Below are positions 56,509 through 64,000 of a stretch of 64,000 nucleotides of DNA, one piece after another; position 1 is the first letter of the stretch; every line of letters begins with the position of its first letter. The position numbers and the translations under genes are program-made. Location of the stretch: positions 496,001 to 560,000 of the forward strand of contig NZ_CABVLY010000001.1 of NCBI RefSeq assembly GCF_902498995.1, given 5' to 3'. The notes under the pieces were generated by a model. It saw nothing but the letters and a program-made list of their open reading frames with translations, was not told the origin of the DNA and did no database searches. Origin of the DNA: Burkholderia anthina (lineage in GTDB: Bacteria > Pseudomonadota > Gammaproteobacteria > Burkholderiales > Burkholderiaceae).

Positions 56509-58656
56509 ATGTCCATGTTCAACAAGGTCGTGAAGGAATTCCAGTGGGGCCAGCACAAGGTGCGCCTCGAAACCGGTGAAGTCGCCCGTCAGGCGAGCGG
56601 TGCCGTGATCGTCGACGTGGAAGATACCGTCGTGCTGGCAACCGTCGTCGGCGCGAAGTCGGCGAAGCCGGGTCAGGATTTCTTCCCGCTGACCGTCGAC
56701 TACCTCGAAAAGACCTACTCGGCCGGCAAGATCCCGGGCGGCTTCTTCCGTCGCGAAGGCCGTCCGTCGGAGCACGAGACGCTGACGTCGCGCCTGATCG
56801 ACCGTCCGCTGCGTCCGCTGTTCCCGGAAGGCTTCTACAACGAAGTGCAGGTCGTGATCCACGTGCTGTCCGTGAACCCGGAAATCCCGGCGGACATCCC
56901 CGCGCTGATCGGTGCATCGGCTGCGCTCGCCGTGTCGGGCCTGCCGTTCAACGGCCCGGTCGGTGCCGCGCGCGTCGCCTACATCGACAACGCCTACGTG
57001 CTGAACCCGACGCGTGACCAGATCAAGGCATCGAGCCTCGACCTCGTCGTCGCCGGTACGGAGCGCGCGGTGCTGATGGTCGAATCGGAAGCCGATCAAC
57101 TGCCGGAAGACGTGATGCTCGGCGCGGTCGTGTTCGGTCACGAGCAAATGCAGACGGCGATCGACGCGATCCACGAACTCGTGCGCGAAGGCGGCAAGCC
57201 CGAGTGGGACTGGCAGCCGGCGCCGAAGAACGAGGCGCTGATCGCACGCGTGACGGAACTGGCGCAGAACGACCTGCTCGCGGCTTACCAGCTGCGCGAC
57301 AAGCAGGCGCGTTCGACGAAGCTGAAGGAAGTCTACGCGGCGACCTCGGCGAAGCTCGAGGAAGACGCGCTGGCGGCCGGCACGGTCGCGGCCGACAAGG
57401 CCACCGTCGGCAACGTCCTGTTCGACATCGAAGCGAAGATCGTCCGTTCGCAGATCCTGAACGGCGAGCCGCGTATCGACGGTCGCGACACGCGCACCGT
57501 GCGTCCGATCGAGATCCGCACCGGCGTGCTGCCGCGCACCCACGGTTCGGCGCTGTTCACGCGTGGCGAAACGCAGGCGCTCGTCGTCGCGACGCTCGGC
57601 ACGAAGGGTGACGAGCAGATCATCGACGCACTCGAAGGCGAATACCGCGAGCGCTTCATGCTCCACTACAACATGCCCCCGTTCGCGACCGGCGAAACGG
57701 GTCGCGTCGGCTCGCCGAAGCGCCGCGAAATCGGCCACGGCCGCCTCGCGAAGCGCGCGCTGGTCAAGTGCCTGCCGAGCGCCGACGAATTCGGCTACTC
57801 GATCCGCGTCGTGTCGGAAATCACCGAATCGAACGGTTCGTCGTCGATGGCCTCGGTGTGCGGCGGCTGCCTCGCGCTGATGGACGCCGGCGTGCCGATG
57901 AAGGCACACGTCGCGGGTATCGCGATGGGCCTGATCCTCGAAGGCAACAAGTTCGCGGTGCTGACCGACATCCTCGGCGACGAAGATCACCTCGGCGACA
58001 TGGACTTCAAGGTGGCCGGCACGGAACAAGGCGTGACGGCACTGCAGATGGACATCAAGATCCAGGGCATCACGAAGGAAATCATGCAGGTCGCGCTCGC
58101 GCAGGCGAAGGAAGGCCGCATGCACATCCTCGGCAAGATGACGTCGGCGGTCGCGGGTGCGAACACGCAGCTGTCGGAATTCGCGCCGCGCATGATCACG
58201 GTCAAGATCAACCCGGAAAAGATCCGCGACGTGATCGGCAAGGGCGGTTCGGTGATCCGCGCGCTGACCGAAGAAACCGGCACGACCATCGACATCTCGG
58301 ACGACGGCGTCGTGACGATCGCGAGCACGAACAGCGAAGGCATGGCCGAAGCGAAGAAGCGCATCGAGCAAATCACGGCCGAGATCGAAGTCGGCCAGGT
58401 ATACGAAGGCACGGTGCTCAAGCTGCTCGATTTCGGTGCGATCGTGAACCTGCTGCCGGGCAAGGACGGCCTGCTGCACATCTCGGAAATCGTCAACGAG
58501 CGCGTGAAGGACATCAACGACTACCTGAAGGAAGGTCAACAGGTCAAGGTCAAGGTGATCCAGACGGACGAGAAGGGGCGTGTGCGTCTGTCGGCCAAGG
58601 CGCTGCTGAACGAAGCCGCTGCCGCGTCGCAGTCGGATACGCCGCCGCAGCAGTAA
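56509..58656 (+). CDS. pnp: Polyribonucleotide nucleotidyltransferase (PNPase)
   Basis: A 3'-5' phosphorolytic exoribonuclease of 715 residues, the usual length. It has two RNase PH domains (first about 10-220 with [22 protein letters not shown], second about 310-540 with [17 protein letters not shown]). A KH domain lies about 555-610 ([20 protein letters not shown]), and an S1 domain about 620-690 ([23 protein letters not shown]). AAAGGAG precedes the ATG. It degrades mRNA as a trimer, alone or with RNase E. Confidence 0.97.
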   Translation: MSMFNKVVKEFQWGQHKVRLETGEVARQASGAVIVDVEDTVVLATVVGAKSAKPGQDFFPLTVDYLEKTYSAGKIPGGFFRREGRPSEHETLTSRLIDRPLRPLFPEGFYNEVQVVIHVLSVNPEIPADIPALIGASAALAVSGLPFNGPVGAARVAYIDNAYVLNPTRDQIKASSLDLVVAGTERAVLMVESEADQLPEDVMLGAVVFGHEQMQTAIDAIHELVREGGKPEWDWQPAPKNEALIARVTELAQNDLLAAYQLRDKQARSTKLKEVYAATSAKLEEDALAAGTVAADKATVGNVLFDIEAKIVRSQILNGEPRIDGRDTRTVRPIEIRTGVLPRTHGSALFTRGETQALVVATLGTKGDEQIIDALEGEYRERFMLHYNMPPFATGETGRVGSPKRREIGHGRLAKRALVKCLPSADEFGYSIRVVSEITESNGSSSMASVCGGCLALMDAGVPMKAHVAGIAMGLILEGNKFAVLTDILGDEDHLGDMDFKVAGTEQGVTALQMDIKIQGITKEIMQVALAQAKEGRMHILGKMTSAVAGANTQLSEFAPRMITVKINPEKIRDVIGKGGSVIRALTEETGTTIDISDDGVVTIASTNSEGMAEAKKRIEQITAEIEVGQVYEGTVLKLLDFGAIVNLLPGKDGLLHISEIVNERVKDINDYLKEGQQVKVKVIQTDEKGRVRLSAKALLNEAAAASQSDTPPQQ

Positions 58657-58669
58657 GCGGACAGGCGTG

Positions 58670-58709
58670 AAAACGGCCGGCAGTGCGAAAGCGTGCCGGC
58701 CGTTTTTTC
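58670..58709 (+). terminator. Rho-independent terminator after pnp
   Basis: An 11-bp stem AACGGCCGGCA / TGCCGGCCGTT with an 11-nt loop, followed by TTTTTT. Confidence 0.9.
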
Positions 58710-58796
58710 TGTAGCATCGTTGTGCGGCGCAGCAGCGCCGGCGAGCGGCCCGTGCGGCGTACGGGCCCGTCCCCGATTCCGATCCTGGAGGCCACC

Positions 58797-59816
58797 ATGA
58801 AAGCCATCGAAATCACCGAATTCGGCGCCCCCGACGTGCTGAAGCTCGCGGAGCGTCCGCGCCCCGAACCGAAGCGCGGCGAGGTGCTGATCAAGGTGAC
58901 GGCTTCCGGCGTGAACCGGCCGGACGTATTCCAGCGCAAGGGCGCGTATGCGCCGCCGCCGGGTGCGTCGGACCTGCCCGGGCTCGAAGTGGCGGGCGAG
59001 ATCGTCGGCGGCGACTTGTCGGATGTCGCGTCGAATCCGTTCGGCCTGAAGCTCGGCGATCGCGTCTGTGCGCTGCTCGCGGGCGGCGGCTATGCCGAGT
59101 ATGCGGTGGCGCCGCTGCCGCAATGCCTGCCGGTGCCCGACGGGCTCACCGACATCGAAGCCGCATCGCTGCCCGAGACGTTCTTCACGGTGTGGAGCAA
59201 CGTGTTCGATCGCGCGCAACTGGGTGCGGCCGAGGGCGGCGGGCAGGAAACGCTGCTTGTGCAGGGCGGCTCGAGCGGGATCGGCGTGACGGCGATCCAG
59301 ATTGCGCACGCGCTTGGTTTTCGCGTGTTCGCGACGGCCGGCAATGCCGACAAATGCCGCGCATGCGAGGCGCTCGGCGCCGAACGTGCGATCGACTACA
59401 AGACCGAGGATTTCGTCGGGGTCGTGAAGTCGCTGACGCACGATCGCGGCGTCGACGTGATCCTCGACATGGTGGCGGGCTCGTATGTGCCGCGCGAATT
59501 GTCCGCGCTTGCGGACGGCGGCCGGCTCGTGCTGATCGCGCTGCTCGGCGGCGCGAAGGCCGAGGTGAACCTCAACGAGATCCTGCGCCGCCGGCTGACG
59601 GTGACGGGCTCGACGCTGCGCCCGCGTCCGGTCGAGTTCAAGGCGCGCATCGCTGCGCAGTTGAAGGCGCGCGTGTGGCCGCTGATCGCCGAGGGGCGCA
59701 TCAAGCCGGTCATCTACCGCGTGCTGCCGGCCGGCGAGGCCGCGCAGGCGCATGCGCTGATGGAAAGCGGCGAGCACATCGGCAAGATCGTGCTCGATTG
59801 GGGCGCGAACGTGTGA
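58797..59816 (+). CDS. NAD(P)H quinone oxidoreductase, PIG3 type
   Basis: Medium-chain reductase of 339 residues. It has VTASGVNRPDVFQRKGAY near the start, GDRVCALLAGGGYAEYA, the nucleotide-binding QGGSSGIGVTAIQIAHALG (about 155-173) and the PIG3-type LSALADGGRLVLIALLGG. It reduces quinones with NAD(P)H. GGAGG lies upstream of the ATG. It precedes tpiA on the same strand, but tpiA has its own promoter. Confidence 0.9.
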   Translation: MKAIEITEFGAPDVLKLAERPRPEPKRGEVLIKVTASGVNRPDVFQRKGAYAPPPGASDLPGLEVAGEIVGGDLSDVASNPFGLKLGDRVCALLAGGGYAEYAVAPLPQCLPVPDGLTDIEAASLPETFFTVWSNVFDRAQLGAAEGGGQETLLVQGGSSGIGVTAIQIAHALGFRVFATAGNADKCRACEALGAERAIDYKTEDFVGVVKSLTHDRGVDVILDMVAGSYVPRELSALADGGRLVLIALLGGAKAEVNLNEILRRRLTVTGSTLRPRPVEFKARIAAQLKARVWPLIAEGRIKPVIYRVLPAGEAAQAHALMESGEHIGKIVLDWGANV

Positions 59817-59847
59817 GGGCCCGCGCAGCGGGCTTGACATGCGCGGT

Positions 59848-59877
59848 TTGACCGGTTCAAGTCGCGCGCAGTAAAAT
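59848..59877 (+). promoter_or_regulatory. tpiA promoter
   Basis: TTGACC (59848-59853), 18-bp spacer, TAAAAT (59872-59877), about 80 bp before the tpiA start. Confidence 0.55.
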
Positions 59878-59956
59878 CGCGGGTTTGCTTCGCCAGATCC
59901 AACCTGACGGCCGGTTACCGGCGCGTTGATGACAAGATAGTGACGAGACAGACACG

Positions 59957-60712
59957 ATGTCGAAACAAAGAACGAAGCGAGTGATCGGCAACTGGAAGAT
60001 GCATGGCCGACTGGCCGGCAACCAGGCATTGCTGAACGAAGTGGTGCAGGGTGCGGGCGCGGTGGTGGCTGAAACGTCGATCGGCGTGTGCGTGCCGTTC
60101 CCTTACCTCGCGCAGGTTCAGGCGCAGCTCGGCGATGGCCGTGTCGCGTTCGGCGCGCAGGACGTGTCCGCGCACGAGCAGGGCGCGTTCACGGGCGAAG
60201 TGGCGGCCGCCATGGTTGCGGAGTTCGGCGCGCAGTATGCGATCGTCGGTCACTCGGAGCGTCGCGCGTATCACGGCGAGCGCAACGAGACGGTTGCAGC
60301 GAAGACGCAGCGCGCGCTCGCGGCAGGCCTTACGCCCGTCGTGTGCGTCGGCGAAACGCTCGACGAGCGCGAAGCGGGCGCGACCGAGCAGGTGGTCGGT
60401 GCGCAGCTCGACGCCGTGCTGGCCGTGTTGACGGCTGACGAATCGGCGCGCATCGTCGTCGCGTACGAGCCGGTCTGGGCGATCGGCACGGGCAAGAGCG
60501 CGACGTCGGCGCAGGCGCAGGACGTGCACGCATTCCTGCGTGCGCGTCTCGCGACGAAGGGCGCGGCGGACGTGTCCGTGCTGTACGGCGGCAGCGTGAA
60601 GCCGGACAACGCGGAAGAGCTGTTCGCGCAGCCGGACATCGACGGCGGCCTGATCGGCGGCGCGTCGCTGAAGGCGGAAGATTTCCTGGCGATCTGCCGG
60701 GCTGCACGTTGA
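59957..60712 (+). CDS. tpiA: Triosephosphate isomerase
   Basis: Glycolytic enzyme of 251 residues that interconverts dihydroxyacetone phosphate and glyceraldehyde 3-phosphate. It has [10 protein letters not shown] at the start, the catalytic histidine in [13 protein letters not shown] and the glutamate in [16 protein letters not shown] with its flexible loop. Near the end are [14 protein letters not shown] and GLIGGASL. secG follows after 72 bp. Confidence 0.97.
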   Translation: MSKQRTKRVIGNWKMHGRLAGNQALLNEVVQGAGAVVAETSIGVCVPFPYLAQVQAQLGDGRVAFGAQDVSAHEQGAFTGEVAAAMVAEFGAQYAIVGHSERRAYHGERNETVAAKTQRALAAGLTPVVCVGETLDEREAGATEQVVGAQLDAVLAVLTADESARIVVAYEPVWAIGTGKSATSAQAQDVHAFLRARLATKGAADVSVLYGGSVKPDNAEELFAQPDIDGGLIGGASLKAEDFLAICRAAR

Positions 60713-60784
60713 GCGGCTCGGGATCGAATTGAACCATGATGGCGGCCGGTCGGTCCGGTCGCCTGATCCAATCGGGTGGGTGTG

Positions 60785-61162
60785 ATGCTGTTATTCAAGA
60801 CGCTGATTATTGTCGTGCAGGTACTGTCTGCACTCGGTGTGATTGGTCTCGTGCTGCTGCAGCACGGCAAGGGCGCCGACATGGGCGCCGCATTCGGCAG
60901 CGGCGCGTCGGGTAGCCTGTTCGGTGCGACCGGCTCGGCGAACTTCCTGTCGCGCACGACGGCCGTGCTCGCGACGGTCTTCTTCGTTGCGACGCTCACG
61001 CTGACGTATCTCGGCTCGTACAAGTCGACGCCGTCGGCGGGCGTGCTGGGCGGGGTCGCGACCGCACCCGCATCGGCGCCTGCTGCGTCGGCGCCGGCTG
61101 TTGCTGCGTCCGCCGCGACGGCTTCGGCCGCGAGCGCGCCGGGCCAGGATGTTCCGAAATAA
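60785..61162 (+). CDS. secG: Preprotein translocase subunit SecG
   Basis: A 125-residue SecG that associates with SecYE and eases SecA-driven export. It has two membrane helices (LFKTLIIVVQVLSALGVIGL and AVLATVFFVATLTLTYLG) around the conserved LLQHGKGADMGAAFGSGASG. The C-terminus is a long Ala/Ser-rich tail typical of Burkholderia. The ATG at 60785 is preferred over a GTG three codons upstream. Confidence 0.94.
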   Translation: MLLFKTLIIVVQVLSALGVIGLVLLQHGKGADMGAAFGSGASGSLFGATGSANFLSRTTAVLATVFFVATLTLTYLGSYKSTPSAGVLGGVATAPASAPAASAPAVAASAATASAASAPGQDVPK

Positions 61163-61188
61163 AAAACTGAAATATTTGCCGTTGTGCG

Positions 61189-61217
61189 TTGAACAATTTT
61201 GAAAGTCAGGTTAGAAT
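61189..61217 (+). promoter_or_regulatory. tRNA-Leu promoter
   Basis: TTGAAC (61189-61194), 17-bp spacer, TAGAAT (61212-61217). The mature tRNA starts 55 bp further on. Confidence 0.65.
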
Positions 61218-61272
61218 TTAATTCTTGAAGCGATTCGCGGGAAACAGGCAGTACGACCCGAGTTGCATGCAG

Positions 61273-61358
61273 TGCCGACGTGGTGAAATTGGTAGACACG
61301 CTATCTTGAGGGGGTAGTGGCGAAAGCTGTGCGAGTTCGAGTCTCGCCGTCGGCACCA
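61273..61358 (+). tRNA. tRNA-Leu (anticodon GAG)
   Basis: An 86-nt class II tRNA. The acceptor stem is GCCGACG / CGTCGGC with encoded ACCA. The D arm includes TTGGTAGACA. The anticodon stem CTATC / GGTAG holds loop TTGAGGG with anticodon GAG (CTC/CTT codons). A variable arm follows, then a T arm with GTTCGAGTC. Confidence 0.97.
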
Positions 61359-61367
61359 AAGTTACTC

Positions 61368-61400
61368 AATGCCAGCCGCTTCCGAGTGGCTGGCATTTTT
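61368..61400 (+). terminator. Rho-independent terminator after tRNA-Leu
   Basis: A 10-bp stem AATGCCAGCC / GGCTGGCATT with a 10-nt loop and T run. Confidence 0.85.
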
Positions 61401-61459
61401 CATTTCTGGGGTGTGTCTTGCGATTGTCTTGTGATTGCAGGCACTCCGAAATGATTCCT

Positions 61460-61484
61460 TTCTCCGGAAGTGGTATTCTCCGGA
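61460..61484 (+). promoter_or_regulatory. nuo promoter candidate with a 9-bp direct repeat
   Basis: TTCTCCGGA occurs at 61460-61468 and 61476-61484. The second copy overlaps a TATTCT -10 candidate (61474-61479). The -35 is weak (ATGATT), which would suit an activated promoter for the nuo operon starting at 61514. Confidence 0.4.
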
Positions 61485-61513
61485 CGCTCAGAACTAACCG
61501 ATAGAGGATTGCC

Positions 61514-61873
61514 TTGAACCTCGCAGCCTATTACCCCGTCTTGTTGTTCCTCCTCGTGGGCACTGGTTTAGGTATAGCGCTGATCAGCATCGGCAAGCTT
61601 CTTGGTCCCAACAAGCCGGACGTCGAGAAGAACGCACCGTACGAGTGCGGCTTCGAAGCCTTTGAAGACGCCCGGATGAAATTCGACGTCCGGTACTACC
61701 TCGTCGCCATCCTGTTCATCATCTTCGATCTCGAAACCGCATTTCTGTTTCCGTGGGGCGTTGCGCTGCGGGACATCGGCTGGCCCGGTTTCATCGCAAT
61801 GATGATTTTCCTGCTCGAATTCCTGTTGGGCTTTGCCTACATCTGGAAGAAGGGCGGCCTCGACTGGGAGTGA
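61514..61873 (+). CDS. nuoA: NADH-quinone oxidoreductase subunit A
   Basis: A 119-residue membrane subunit of complex I with three helices. It has [33 protein letters not shown], a hallmark stretch (given here as one region at about residues 33-65). It starts at a TTG with AGAGGA 7 bp upstream; no ATG fits. It heads the nuo operon. Confidence 0.95.
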   Translation: MNLAAYYPVLLFLLVGTGLGIALISIGKLLGPNKPDVEKNAPYECGFEAFEDARMKFDVRYYLVAILFIIFDLETAFLFPWGVALRDIGWPGFIAMMIFLLEFLLGFAYIWKKGGLDWE

Positions 61874-61935
61874 TGGGCTAATCGCCGGTTTGCATGGGCG
61901 GCCACGCTGGGTCGCCCGTCTGGAGTGGAAAGCAA

Positions 61936-62415
61936 ATGAGTATCGAAGGGGTCTTGAAGGAAGGGTTTGTCACCACGACGGCTGACAAGCTGATCAACTG
62001 GACGCGTACCGGCTCGCTGTGGCCGATGACGTTCGGGCTCGCGTGTTGCGCCGTCGAGATGATGCATGCGGGCGCGGCCCGTTATGACCTGGACCGGTTC
62101 GGTGTCGTGTTCCGTCCGAGCCCGCGTCAGTCCGACGTGATGATCGTTGCCGGCACGCTCTGCAACAAGATGGCGCCGGCACTGCGCCGCGTGTATGACC
62201 AGATGGCCGAGCCGCGCTGGGTGATCTCGATGGGGTCGTGCGCGAATGGCGGCGGCTACTACCACTACTCGTACTCGGTGGTCCGCGGCTGTGACCGGAT
62301 CGTGCCGGTCGACGTCTACGTGCCGGGTTGTCCGCCCACTGCCGAGGCGCTCGTCTACGGCGTGATCCAGCTTCAGGCGAAGATCCGCCGCACCAGCACC
62401 ATCGCCCGTCAATAA
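61936..62415 (+). CDS. nuoB: NADH-quinone oxidoreductase subunit B
   Basis: A 159-residue subunit that carries iron-sulfur cluster N2, the last electron carrier before quinone. The cysteine ligands are visible in [22 protein letters not shown] and [11 protein letters not shown]. It forms the quinone cavity with NuoD. The ATG at 61936 ([11 protein letters not shown]) matches the family start. Confidence 0.97.
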
Positions 62416-62437
62416 AGCCCCCGAGCGTCCCCTCAAT

Positions 62438-63040
62438 ATGGCAAGCAAAATCGAGACCCTCAAGGCAAACCTCGAAGCCGCGCTCGGCGCGCGCGTGGTG
62501 AGCCTCACCGAAGCGATCGGTGAACTGACGCTCGTCGTGAAGGCGAGTGATTACCTCGAAGTCGCAAAGACGCTGCGCGACGATCCGAAGCTCCGTTTCG
62601 AGCAGCTGATCGACCTCTGCGGCGTGGACTACCAGACCTACGGCGACGGCGCCTACGACGGCCCGCGTTTTGCCGCCGTGTCGCAGCTGCTGTCGGTCAC
62701 GAACAATTGGCGCCTGCGCCTTCGCGTATTCGCGCCGGACGACGATCTGCCGATCGTGGCATCGGTCGTCGACATCTGGACCTCCGCAAACTGGTACGAG
62801 CGCGAAGCGTTCGACCTGTACGGCCTGGTGTTCGAAGGGCACCCCGATCTGCGCCGCATCCTTACCGACTACGGCTTCATCGGTCACCCGTTCCGCAAGG
62901 ACTTCCCGGTGTCGGGCTACGTCGAAATGCGTTACGACCCGGAAGAGAAGCGGGTGGTCTACCAGCCGGTGACGATCGAGCCGCGCGAAATCACGCCGCG
63001 CGTGATCCGCGAGGATCGCTATGGCGGTCTGAAACATTAA
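62438..63040 (+). CDS. nuoC: NADH-quinone oxidoreductase subunit C
   Basis: A separate 200-residue NuoC, not fused to NuoD as in E. coli. It has [20 protein letters not shown]-like central strands and the signature [21 protein letters not shown], followed by [21 protein letters not shown]. It is part of the peripheral arm of complex I. Confidence 0.96.
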   Translation: MASKIETLKANLEAALGARVVSLTEAIGELTLVVKASDYLEVAKTLRDDPKLRFEQLIDLCGVDYQTYGDGAYDGPRFAAVSQLLSVTNNWRLRLRVFAPDDDLPIVASVVDIWTSANWYEREAFDLYGLVFEGHPDLRRILTDYGFIGHPFRKDFPVSGYVEMRYDPEEKRVVYQPVTIEPREITPRVIREDRYGGLKH

Positions 63041-63049
63041 GGGGGCGTC

Positions 63050-64000
63050 ATGGCAGAAATCAAGAACTACACCCTCAACTTCGGCCCGCAACACCCGGCG
63101 GCGCACGGCGTGCTGCGCCTGGTGCTCGAGCTCGACGGCGAAGTCATCCAGCGCGCCGATCCGCACATCGGCCTGCTGCACCGCGCGACTGAAAAGCTCG
63201 CGGAAAACAAGACCTTCATCCAGTCCGTGCCGTACATGGATCGTCTCGACTACGTGTCGATGATGATCAACGAGCACGGTTACGTGCTCGCGATCGAACG
63301 TCTGCTCGGCATCGAAGTGCCGGAGCGCGCGCAGTACATCCGCGTGCTGTTCGACGAGATCACGCGCGTGCTGAACCACCTGATGTGGATCGGCGCTCAC
63401 GGACTCGACGTCGGCGCGATGGCGGTGTTCCTGTACGCATTCCGCGAGCGCGAAGACCTGATGGACGTGTACGAAGCGGTGTCCGGCGCACGGATGCACG
63501 CGGCGTACTACCGTCCGGGCGGCGTCTATCGCGACCTGCCTGACGCAATGCCGCAATACAAGGCGTCGAAGATTCGCAACGAGAAGGCGCTCGCGAAGAT
63601 GAACGAAGCGCGCAGCGGCTCGGTGCTCGACTTCATCGACGACTTCTTCACGCGCTTCCCGAAGTGCATCGACGAATACGAAACGCTGCTGACCGACAAC
63701 CGGATCTGGAAACAGCGTCTGGTCGGGATCGGCGTCGTCAGCCCGGAACGTGCGCTGCAGATGGGCATGACCGGCCCGATGCTGCGCGGCTCGGGTATCG
63801 CGTGGGATCTGCGCAAGAAGCAGCCGTACGAAGTGTACGATCGCATGGATTTCGATGTGCCGGTCGGCGTGAACGGCGATTGCTACGACCGCTATCTGGT
63901 GCGCGTCGAAGAAATGCGCCAGTCTGTCCGTATCGCGAAACAGTGTATTGAGTGGCTCCGCAAGAATCCGGGCCCGGTGATGACCGACAATCACAAGATT
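63050..64000 (+). CDS. nuoD: NADH-quinone oxidoreductase subunit D (cut by window edge)
   Basis: The first 317 residues of NuoD, the 49-kDa type subunit that lines the quinone pocket next to NuoB. It has [21 protein letters not shown] at the start, [31 protein letters not shown] and FYRPGG-like segments. GGGGGCG precedes the ATG, 9 bp after nuoC. The C-terminal part lies beyond the right edge. Confidence 0.97.
   Translation, partial: MAEIKNYTLNFGPQHPAAHGVLRLVLELDGEVIQRADPHIGLLHRATEKLAENKTFIQSVPYMDRLDYVSMMINEHGYVLAIERLLGIEVPERAQYIRVLFDEITRVLNHLMWIGAHGLDVGAMAVFLYAFREREDLMDVYEAVSGARMHAAYYRPGGVYRDLPDAMPQYKASKIRNEKALAKMNEARSGSVLDFIDDFFTRFPKCIDEYETLLTDNRIWKQRLVGIGVVSPERALQMGMTGPMLRGSGIAWDLRKKQPYEVYDRMDFDVPVGVNGDCYDRYLVRVEEMRQSVRIAKQCIEWLRKNPGPVMTDNHKI

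Noticed and set aside
61273-61358. tRNA-Leu as an attachment site for an integrated element
   Set aside because: No integrase and no repeat of the tRNA 3' end was seen; the tRNA is followed directly by its terminator and the nuo operon.

Overview
The window is high-GC chromosomal DNA of a betaproteobacterium, almost certainly Burkholderia and most likely the Burkholderia cepacia complex (chromosome 1). This rests on gene order: yebC-purD-hemF-nadD-rsfS-rlmH-maf-rng, ilvBHC-psd-pssA-leuA, and rpsO-pnp-tpiA-secG-tRNA-Leu-nuoABCD. No rRNA, CRISPR array, insertion sequence or prophage was seen. Most of the window is core genome.

Layout. 1-3.2 kb: end of a lipopolysaccharide block (two glycosyltransferases, msbA). 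3.2-7.1 kb: an RcnB-like periplasmic protein, a FUSC protein, an MFS transporter coupled to a PRC-barrel lipoprotein, and YggL. 7.5-15.5 kb, minus strand: RNA and ribosome maintenance, NAD, heme and purine genes, then upp. 15.6-19.3 kb: an unusual SDR, mgsA, a type VI secretion amidase/immunity pair (Tae4/Tai4) in a lower-GC patch, and a quinone oxidoreductase. 19.4-27.9 kb: the complete kdp potassium system, with an extra 35-residue membrane ORF before kdpF. 28-34.2 kb: DUF333 protein, a guanidine-II riboswitch with its sugE/gdx exporter, DUF4126, a large FtsX-like permease, truncated hemoglobin, AlaX and DUF924. 34.3-43.8 kb, minus strand: an ArnT-like transferase; TetR-LOG-SDR; a metallophosphoesterase/GT4/diacylglycerol kinase set with a Pho-box-like site; and an ECF-like sigma factor followed by DUF3619, DUF3106 and RDD genes. 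44-51.2 kb: branched-chain amino acid and phosphatidylethanolamine synthesis. 51.3-55.8 kb: SulP transporter with carbonic anhydrase, a lipoprotein and an amino-acid binding protein. 55.9-64 kb: rpsO, pnp, a quinone oxidoreductase, tpiA, secG, tRNA-Leu and the start of the nuo operon, with nuoD cut by the window end.

How the genes work together. ilvB-ilvN-ilvC and leuA form the valine/leucine route. leuA is preceded by a leucine-rich leader peptide whose start codon coincides with the predicted transcription start. pssA and psd together make phosphatidylethanolamine. kdpDE should control kdpFABC. The metallophosphoesterase resembles the phospholipase C PlcP more than LpxH; with the GT4 enzyme and DgkA it suggests phosphate-starvation lipid remodelling. 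The sigma/DUF3619/DUF3106/RDD set looks like a possible sigma, anti-sigma and envelope-sensor module.

All functions come from reading motifs and gene order; nothing was searched against a database. Promoters and operators are pattern matches and are scored accordingly.
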